DNA of 58,382 bases from a bacterium. GTDB lineage: Bacteria; UBA8248. The first letter of the stretch is position 1; each line of letters starts with the position of its first letter. The DNA lies in contig JAVEPB010000245.1 of NCBI GenBank assembly GCA_030922375.1, forward strand, positions 1 through 58,382, given 5' to 3'. The translations under genes were made by a program, and so were the position numbers. Below are positions 52,791 to 58,382 of this stretch, one piece after another. The notes under the pieces were generated by a model. That model made no database searches. It was not told where the DNA came from and saw only the letters and a program-made list of their open reading frames with translations.

Positions 52791-53879
52791 ATGAACAATA
52801 AAAGCCGCGATCTTGTCCTTTTTGTCGTGGACCGCAAGGACTGGGCGCTCGGGACCATGGCCAGCGAGATGGCCGAATCCCTCTCGGGCATCCACGAATC
52901 GACGATCCTTTCCGAGGAAGAAATCTCGAACAACCCCTATCGCGCCTGGCGCCTTTCGCGCGAAGCCAGGGTCATCCATTTTCTGGGTCAATATATCGCT
53001 AGCGGGTATGGCTGGCTGGGGATAGGGCGGCGCTGCCTCGTCACCCTCGCCCATATCGAGAGCAGTCACATCGGTTTCATCAAGCGGTTGATCGGCATGG
53101 GATTCAGAAGATTCGTCGCGATGTCTGAGATGACCGCGGAGGCGGCGCGATCCGCCGGGATTGAGGTCCGGCACGTATGGCGGCCCGGTGTTCCGGTTCC
53201 CGAGGAGACTGCGCGCCCCGGCGTCAACGATATTGATCCGTCGCGAGACGCCGTTCCTGTCCTGGGTTTCAGTGGGCGCATGATTCCCGCCAACCGAGAC
53301 CGGAAGGGTTTGGACCTTTTCGAGTCCGTCGTCACGCAGGTATCCCGCCGGGCGGATATCAAGTTGAGGCTGTGCGGAGAGGGCGGGACGCCGCTCCTCG
53401 AAAAGATGCGGGAAAACGGCGTCACCGCCGACCTGGTGACCCCGGGAAACCGGGAAGAGGCCCTGGATTTTTTCCGGACAATCGACATTTACCTTTGCAC
53501 CTCCCGGTTGGAGGGAGGGCCGTTGCCCGTCATCGAGGCGATGGCGGCGGGGTGCGTTGTCGTTTCCACACGTGTGGGTTTTGTCCCCGAGGTTATCAAC
53601 TCGGACGAGGTCGGAATTATGTGCCCGGTGAATTCCGCCGAAAGTTTCGATGCCGCCTTGATGGACCTGATTCAAAATCCCCGAAAGCGTATTGAGACGG
53701 GAAGCCGCGCCGCCGAACACATCAAACGCAATTGGAGCTGGGGGCATGATCGCGGCAGAATAACTGCCGCCTACGAGGCCGTTGCGAAGGACCCGCCCAC
53801 CCCCGTCGGATTCCAAATCATCAGGGCCCTGCTTTCCTTCTTGGCTGGAATCATCTTCGCCGGACGGCGAAAACGATAG
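52791..53879 (+). CDS. GT4-family glycosyltransferase
   Basis: 362 aa GT-B glycosyltransferase. The C-terminal donor-binding Glu-x7-Glu motif is in SRLEGGPLPVIEAMAAG near residue 240, and LGFSGRMIPANRDRKGLDLF near 160 is the usual inter-domain start. The last about 20 residues (LLSFLAGIIFAGRRKR) form a hydrophobic, basic-flanked tail that could touch the membrane. No Shine-Dalgarno is evident before ATG 52791. It sits alone among metabolic genes, with no cell-surface cluster visible. The acceptor is unknown. Confidence 0.85.
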   Translation: MNNKSRDLVLFVVDRKDWALGTMASEMAESLSGIHESTILSEEEISNNPYRAWRLSREARVIHFLGQYIASGYGWLGIGRRCLVTLAHIESSHIGFIKRLIGMGFRRFVAMSEMTAEAARSAGIEVRHVWRPGVPVPEETARPGVNDIDPSRDAVPVLGFSGRMIPANRDRKGLDLFESVVTQVSRRADIKLRLCGEGGTPLLEKMRENGVTADLVTPGNREEALDFFRTIDIYLCTSRLEGGPLPVIEAMAAGCVVVSTRVGFVPEVINSDEVGIMCPVNSAESFDAALMDLIQNPRKRIETGSRAAEHIKRNWSWGHDRGRITAAYEAVAKDPPTPVGFQIIRALLSFLAGIIFAGRRKR

Positions 53880-53939
53880 TATCCCGAGAATAAAGGTTGC
53901 ACGGACGTTTGGCGGAAAGGCCCGGCCGGCGGATGATGG

Positions 53940-55829
53940 TTACTTGATCGCGCTTCCCAACTCGAGCCGGTTCACCACGTCCTCGAGATCGAGGCGCTCG
54001 ATCGTTTCTTTTCTGGGGATGCCCGTTTCGGGATCCCATCCCATCTGATCGTAATACTTTTCCAAAAGCCGCTTCAGGTGGGGGCCCATGGAGGGAGCGC
54101 CGGCGGCCGGGCCCTCCGTCGGGCCTTCCATCAACCGGGGGGATACGTCCAGGTCGTCATCTTTTTTAAACCCGCGGCTGAGAGCGGCGAGCCGCATCAT
54201 GTTGACCACCCGCTCTCCGACCCGCATCGCTTCCTCGGACGTGAAGTCGCTCCACCCAGTCGCCTGGGCGACGGAGCGCGGCGCGAGCTCGACGACATCC
54301 TTCACGCCCTGGCAGGCGAACATGCAGACCCCGGTGCAGTCCTCCCATATTTTTTGGGCCTGGGCGGAGGGCACCTTTTCGGTGGGAACCTCCGATGCCG
54401 CGTCTTTCGACTGCCACAGCATGGGGTACTCGATCTGGTGCGCGGGTCCGGTTCCGGCGATGATCTGACCGAACAGCGGACCCCACAGCGGCCGCCAGTC
54501 GTGCATGTTGATGCCCGCGCCCTTGACGTGCACCAGGAAATCCTCGGCATTTCCGCCAATCGCGGCGGCGGCCTCTTTCATGCCGCCAGCCAGCTTTCCG
54601 CCGAAGCCGCGGTGCTCGATCATCTGATCCAGGACCTCAATCGCCGCCTCGAAGTTTCCCCACGTCAGCTCCAGGCCGCCGGTATCCTCCTTCGTGATGA
54701 TGCCCTTTTCGTAGGCCTCGTAAACCATGCCCAGGATGGGGCCCCCAAACCCCGACTCCATCCCGATGTCGTCGAAGTGATCGGTCATCATCAGGGCCGC
54801 GCCGGGATCATCGACACCGAATACCGCGGCGGCCCCCTCGAAAGGCTCTCCTCCCCCGCACAGGCTCACCCGGGTGCCCGCGAATTGCCCCGAGGTGATG
54901 CGTACATCGTAGGAGCAGGCAATCGTGCAGTTATAGGAGGGCTGGGGGTCCACCCGCCACCCGGCGCAGGCGTCCATGTATTTTTCCGAAAATTTCCTGC
55001 TCCACACGGGGTCCAACAGGTTTTTTCCGGCGGTAATGCCCTGCTCAGACATGACGCCGTGGTGCCGCGTCATTCCGCCGTTGTGCCACAACTTTCCCAG
55101 GGGGGCCTTGCCGTCTTCCGAATCGACGAAGAGGTTGTCCTCCCACTGCGTCACGGTTTTGATGAAGTCTTTTGGCTCCGCGACCGGAACCTGTCCGGTG
55201 CCGCGCACGGCGATGGCTTTTAATTTTTTGGCCCCCATCAGCGCGCCGGGGCTGCCCTTGCCGGCGCCGTGGTTGCGGTCGTTCTTGATCATCGCGCCGG
55301 GCAACATGCTTTCGCCCGCCTGGCCGATGCAGGCGACGCTCATCTCGGCCGAGTCCACGTCCAGTTCCCGCTTGATGAGCCTTTCGGTCTCGCGCGTCCC
55401 CTTGCCCCAGTAGGGGCCGGCGTCGCGCAACTCGACCTTGTCGTCGTCGATGAGCAGATAGACGGGTTCCTCGGAAGCGCCCGTCAGGATGATTCCCTCG
55501 TAACCGGCGAACTTTAAGAACGCGGCCCAGAATCCATGGGCGAAACCCGCGCCGATGGCGTAGGGAATATCGTAGTGAAGGGACACCACTACGTAGTTCG
55601 AGGAGCTGGGCGCCCTTGTGCCGGCGAGCGGGCCGGTCATGAAGATGAGCGGGGTTTCGGGATCGGACGGCTTGGCGCTCGGCGGACACTCCTGGATAAG
55701 ATAATGAAGGGCCAGCCCCGTTCCGCCGACATACTTCCGAAGGACATCCTCCGGGGGCAGCGGTTCGGTCCAGGTGCGCCGGGAGCTGAGATCGACCCGC
55801 AAAACCTTATCTACATAGCCAGTCACCAC
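53940..55829 (-). CDS. tungsten-type aldehyde ferredoxin oxidoreductase family protein
   Basis: 629 aa, the usual AOR length. The start is GTG 55829 with AGGAGG 7 bases upstream. It opens TGYVDKVLRVDLSSRRTWTE, with the pterin-binding N-terminal domain (1-210: VGGTGLALHYL; NHGAGKGSPGALMGAKKLKA). The [4Fe-4S] ligand motif in the family is C-x2-C-x3-C plus a later Cys. Here it reads S298-x2-C301-x3-C305, so the first Cys is Ser; later candidates are C498, C502 and C506. It oxidises aldehydes or reduces acids with ferredoxin. The gene is convergent with the GT4 gene. Repeats in its upstream region may be an operator. Confidence 0.9.
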   Translation of the reverse strand: MVTGYVDKVLRVDLSSRRTWTEPLPPEDVLRKYVGGTGLALHYLIQECPPSAKPSDPETPLIFMTGPLAGTRAPSSSNYVVVSLHYDIPYAIGAGFAHGFWAAFLKFAGYEGIILTGASEEPVYLLIDDDKVELRDAGPYWGKGTRETERLIKRELDVDSAEMSVACIGQAGESMLPGAMIKNDRNHGAGKGSPGALMGAKKLKAIAVRGTGQVPVAEPKDFIKTVTQWEDNLFVDSEDGKAPLGKLWHNGGMTRHHGVMSEQGITAGKNLLDPVWSRKFSEKYMDACAGWRVDPQPSYNCTIACSYDVRITSGQFAGTRVSLCGGGEPFEGAAAVFGVDDPGAALMMTDHFDDIGMESGFGGPILGMVYEAYEKGIITKEDTGGLELTWGNFEAAIEVLDQMIEHRGFGGKLAGGMKEAAAAIGGNAEDFLVHVKGAGINMHDWRPLWGPLFGQIIAGTGPAHQIEYPMLWQSKDAASEVPTEKVPSAQAQKIWEDCTGVCMFACQGVKDVVELAPRSVAQATGWSDFTSEEAMRVGERVVNMMRLAALSRGFKKDDDLDVSPRLMEGPTEGPAAGAPSMGPHLKRLLEKYYDQMGWDPETGIPRKETIERLDLEDVVNRLELGSAIK

Positions 55830-56166
55830 CTGATCCCCTCCTATGAGTTGAGATCGTTCATGTCGGTTCCCTGATCGCGTCCCGTTTCAAAATTTATCCC
55901 CAAATTCATCTCCGGAATTCATCTCCAAATTTTATTCGAAGCCAGGCTGTTTTCGGAAGATTAACTATACGCCATCAAAAGGGAGGAAATCCATGGGCAG
56001 GCATACGCCATGGGCATCATAGCCTCCGAAAAAGCCCCTGAAATTGGGCTTCTGAGGCCATCTTCATTACCGGATTTTAATAGATTCTGGGCGGACGAAT
56101 CCTACGCCGGACGGCCCGGGATCGTATCGCCGGACCGGGGAAGGAAAGACAAACTATTTGACTTCG
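55830..56166. other. 337-base intergenic region with short repeats
   Basis: It holds three 13-base-spaced copies of AATTYATCYCC (55890, 55903, 55916) upstream of the AOR gene and two copies of ATACGCCAT (55967, 56003). It also has a plus-strand GGGAGGAAATCC-ATG followed by only nine codons (MGRHTPWAS, stop), and a two-step hairpin at 56022-56058. No larger gene is supported. Confidence 0.5.
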
Positions 56167-57471
56167 TCAGTCCAGGAACTTCTCGTCATAGGGGAAGAGG
56201 GTGAAGGGCACCGCCCCCTTGTCCGTGATGACCACGTTCTGCTCCAGGCGAACCGCTTGCCCGTCGCCGGGCTCGCCGCTGTAAGTCTCGATGGCCATGT
56301 ACATGTTCGGCTTGAATTCCGCGGGGAACTCCAGCGAGAACCCCCGGGAGATCCACATTCCCTCGTATAGGGTCAGGCCGATGCTGTGGCCGAACTGGAA
56401 CAGGCTGCAGGTCTTGTACTTGTCGTCATCGTAGACCGGGAAGTGCTTGGCCGTGTCCGCCGAGGTGTTGCCGGGCCGGGAGGCCGCGATGGCCGCTTCC
56501 ACGGAATCCATGGTCTCCCTGTAGGCCTTTTTTTCTTCCGGCGTGGGCGAGGCGTCCCCGCAGATGTGTGTCCGAGTCACATCCGCGTAATAGCCCCCGC
56601 AGGGGCCGCGCCCCCCGATGTCCGTGATCACGAGGTCTCCCCCGCGAATCGGCTTGTCCGACCACCACCGGGCGTAGGGGTTGGTGTTGCCGCCCGAGGC
56701 CACGCAGAAGGCCTGGCCCTCTTCGAATCCCCGGTCCGTGAAGAACTTGATGATGTTCCCGGCCAGCTGGCTCTCCGTCAGTCCCGGCCGGCGCAGCCAC
56801 TCGTTGCGGATCATGTCGAAGCAAGAGTCCGTGATAGCGGCAGAGATTTTGCAGCATTCCAGCTCGTCCACCGTCTTGATGAGCCGGGCCTCGGACATGG
56901 CGGGCCAGGCGTTGACCAGCTTCACCCCGGCCTCCTCGAAGGCGGAGTGAACCCACATGTCCATGATGTCCACGCCAATCTTCTCGCCGAACACCTTCCG
57001 CTCCTTCAGCAAATCCACCACGCCGGACACCATGTTCCGGGCCTGCCGCTCCGTCGCCCCCTCGGACCAGGTCCAGGTGACGGCGGGCTTGATGTTGCCG
57101 TACATCCAGGGCGAGTTGAGCTTTGCCCGCTCCATGTCAGATCCCACTGTCTCGAACAACACCGGCTCGCTGCCCCGGCACAGCACGGTGTAGCGGATGA
57201 AAATGTTGTATTTCCACATCCCCTGGTAGACGCCCGTGATGTAGCGCACGTTCGCGCCGTGGTAGAGCACCATGGCCCCGAGGCCGTGCCGCTCCATCGC
57301 CTCCTTCGCCCGGGCCAGCCGCTCCTTCCGCATCCGGTCGAAATTTATCCTCGGCTCCCAGTCCGCCCCCGTGATGCTGTACAGCCGCCTCGGGGAGTAG
57401 TGATGCGGGTCACCGATGTAGGAGTGATCCAGCCCCGACTTTCGGATCTCGATGTCACCTGGATTTTCCAT
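56167..57471 (-). CDS. M24 family metallohydrolase (third copy)
   Basis: 434 aa. The metal ligands are Asp284 (VITDIGG), Asp297 (ADVTRT), His362 (FGHSIGL), Glu395 (AIETYSGE) and Glu410 (RLEQNVVIT), so all five are present. The N-terminal extension of about 35 residues (SYIGDPHHYSPRRLYS) is longer than in the copy at 48749, after which the DWE-RINFDRMRKERL opening is shared. It lies 76 bases downstream of the dehydroquinase-like gene on the same strand. A creatinase-, Xaa-Pro- or ectoine-hydrolase-like activity is possible. Confidence 0.9.
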   Translation of the reverse strand: MENPGDIEIRKSGLDHSYIGDPHHYSPRRLYSITGADWEPRINFDRMRKERLARAKEAMERHGLGAMVLYHGANVRYITGVYQGMWKYNIFIRYTVLCRGSEPVLFETVGSDMERAKLNSPWMYGNIKPAVTWTWSEGATERQARNMVSGVVDLLKERKVFGEKIGVDIMDMWVHSAFEEAGVKLVNAWPAMSEARLIKTVDELECCKISAAITDSCFDMIRNEWLRRPGLTESQLAGNIIKFFTDRGFEEGQAFCVASGGNTNPYARWWSDKPIRGGDLVITDIGGRGPCGGYYADVTRTHICGDASPTPEEKKAYRETMDSVEAAIAASRPGNTSADTAKHFPVYDDDKYKTCSLFQFGHSIGLTLYEGMWISRGFSLEFPAEFKPNMYMAIETYSGEPGDGQAVRLEQNVVITDKGAVPFTLFPYDEKFLD

Positions 57472-57547
57472 TCAAGTTTCTTCCTTTCCTCTTGGGCTCA
57501 AGAAGCCGCCGAAAGAGCTTTGAAAAAACGCATCGCGGGACAGGACG

Positions 57548-58382
57548 TCAAAGCCAGCGCTCCTCATCGGGCGCCTTGGTGACGCTCCAGTCGATATTCT
57601 CCCACGCCGCCTTCATCGCCCTGATCGGAGGCTGCAACGGATATCCCCCCGGGGAAAGGGGCTGCGTGCAGAAGGCCAGCATGGAGCCCAGGACGGGACA
57701 CACCACTCGCCCGATCTTCGAATGCTCGCCGTGGCTCATCATGATGAAGGAGATCCCGAGTGCCTCCTTGATCTCCAGCGTGGCGCGCATCGAGTCCAGC
57801 AGGTCCTCGTAGCTGGTATTCACGCTGACCACCTTGGCGATGTCGGCCCCCCTCGCCTCCATCTCCTTCGCCATGGACACCGCCTCCTCCACCGAGAGAT
57901 GGACCCGGGTGTGCGCGCACATCAGCACCTCGCCACCGAGTCGGTGCACCTCCTCGATTATCTCCCGCTGGCGCTGGATCGCGGCGGGGTCCGTCGTCCA
58001 GTCCCTTGGTTTCGAGGATCGGTCGAGGGAGTACGCCCTGGCCTCCTCGCTCCACTCGGGGGGGCCGGAGGAGGGATCGAACGCATCCGCCTCCAGATCG
58101 ATGCCGCTCGCCCCCCAGCGGACGGCGTTGAGGAGAAGCTCGAACCGCTCCTCCTCCCCCATGTCCAGGGGCGCTTCGTAGTCCCAGCGGTAGTGACAGA
58201 CGATGATGGGCTTGACCGTGGACTGAAAAACGGATCGGAGATCCTTCTCGTTCAGGAATTCTTTCCGCAGCATCATGAGATTCATCTCGTAGGCGTCCGT
58301 GCCGTCGTAGTCCGAGAGCCGGATGGATCGGATGCTGTCGGTCGGATTCGAGTCCGAGAGGATGGTGCAGATGAACGGCTGA
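57548..58382 (-). CDS. type I 3-dehydroquinate dehydratase-like protein (5' end beyond right edge)
   Basis: Partial, about 278 codons visible; the frame is open to the window edge, reading PFICTILSDSNPTDS near the left-out start. The segments GIDLEADAF, VLMCAHTRVH and GADIAKVVSVN correspond to the Glu, His and Schiff-base Lys regions of class I dehydroquinases (AroD). The His sits in CAHTR instead of the usual SxHD. The location next to an M24 hydrolase, away from other shikimate genes, suggests a catabolic role (quinate/shikimate-like or another 2-oxo compound) rather than biosynthesis. Confidence 0.78.
   Translation of the reverse strand, partial: QPFICTILSDSNPTDSIRSIRLSDYDGTDAYEMNLMMLRKEFLNEKDLRSVFQSTVKPIIVCHYRWDYEAPLDMGEEERFELLLNAVRWGASGIDLEADAFDPSSGPPEWSEEARAYSLDRSSKPRDWTTDPAAIQRQREIIEEVHRLGGEVLMCAHTRVHLSVEEAVSMAKEMEARGADIAKVVSVNTSYEDLLDSMRATLEIKEALGISFIMMSHGEHSKIGRVVCPVLGSMLAFCTQPLSPGGYPLQPPIRAMKAAWENIDWSVTKAPDEERWL

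Overview
This is a GC-rich bacterial chromosome segment of about 50 genes with short spacers and strong Shine-Dalgarno sites. It comes from an uncultured-type Gram-negative heterotroph. Signal peptides, TRAP and ABC importers and many small-molecule catabolic enzymes point to scavenging of organic acids, amides and aromatic or heterocyclic compounds. The only core markers are SRP RNA-dnaX-ybaB-recR, a cyclophilin and tRNA-Ser(GCU). Together with the gene mix they fit a Tectomicrobia-, Deltaproteobacteria- or Rokubacteria-like lineage, but the phylum is a guess. TGA is a normal stop codon here.

Layout. 1-7.1 kb: a minus-strand unit (unusually large fused TRAP-TAXI permease, M24 hydrolase, amidase), with the TAXI binding protein divergent from it behind a good sigma70-type promoter. 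7.1-16 kb: alpha/beta hydrolase, MDR dehydrogenase plus PPOX protein, an AhpD/CMD-like protein with an in-frame TGA that looks like a selenocysteine codon followed by a SECIS-like hairpin, a 6PGDH-like enzyme, an iron-type ABC permease and binding protein (no ATPase seen), and a secreted ricin-B-like protein. 16-26.3 kb: a divergent catabolic block with two molybdopterin hydroxylase large subunits and no FeS or FAD subunits, FAH-family and VOC proteins, a CMD protein, an aldo/keto reductase, a PPOX flavoprotein and an EamA exporter. 26.3-30.7 kb: the housekeeping block, with an extra zinc-ribbon membrane gene between ybaB and recR. 30.7-34 kb: flavin reductase, acyl-CoA ligase and a crotonase lacking both hydratase glutamates.

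34-46.6 kb holds the most unusual content. Two secreted proteins share one architecture: beta-propeller, then an uninterrupted heptad coiled coil (103 heptads in one, 21 in the other), then an Asp/Lys-rich or poly-Asp tail and a strong terminator. Each carries one apparent coding lesion: a +/-1 shift at a homopolymer near the tail of one, and a TGA at codon 4 of the other. Between them lie another PPOX protein, an enolase-superfamily enzyme, an FAH hydrolase, a cupin, a 2-hydroxyacid dehydrogenase and a ThDP enzyme. 46.6-58.4 kb: an Asp/Glu-racemase-like protein lacking its first catalytic Cys, a quinone reductase, two more M24 proteins, a DHPON-hydrolase-like enzyme, an LVIVD propeller protein, a GT4 glycosyltransferase, a tungsten-type aldehyde oxidoreductase and a type I dehydroquinase-like protein cut by the right edge.

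The best leads are the CxxU selenoprotein candidate and the paired propeller/heptad-coil/acidic-tail proteins.
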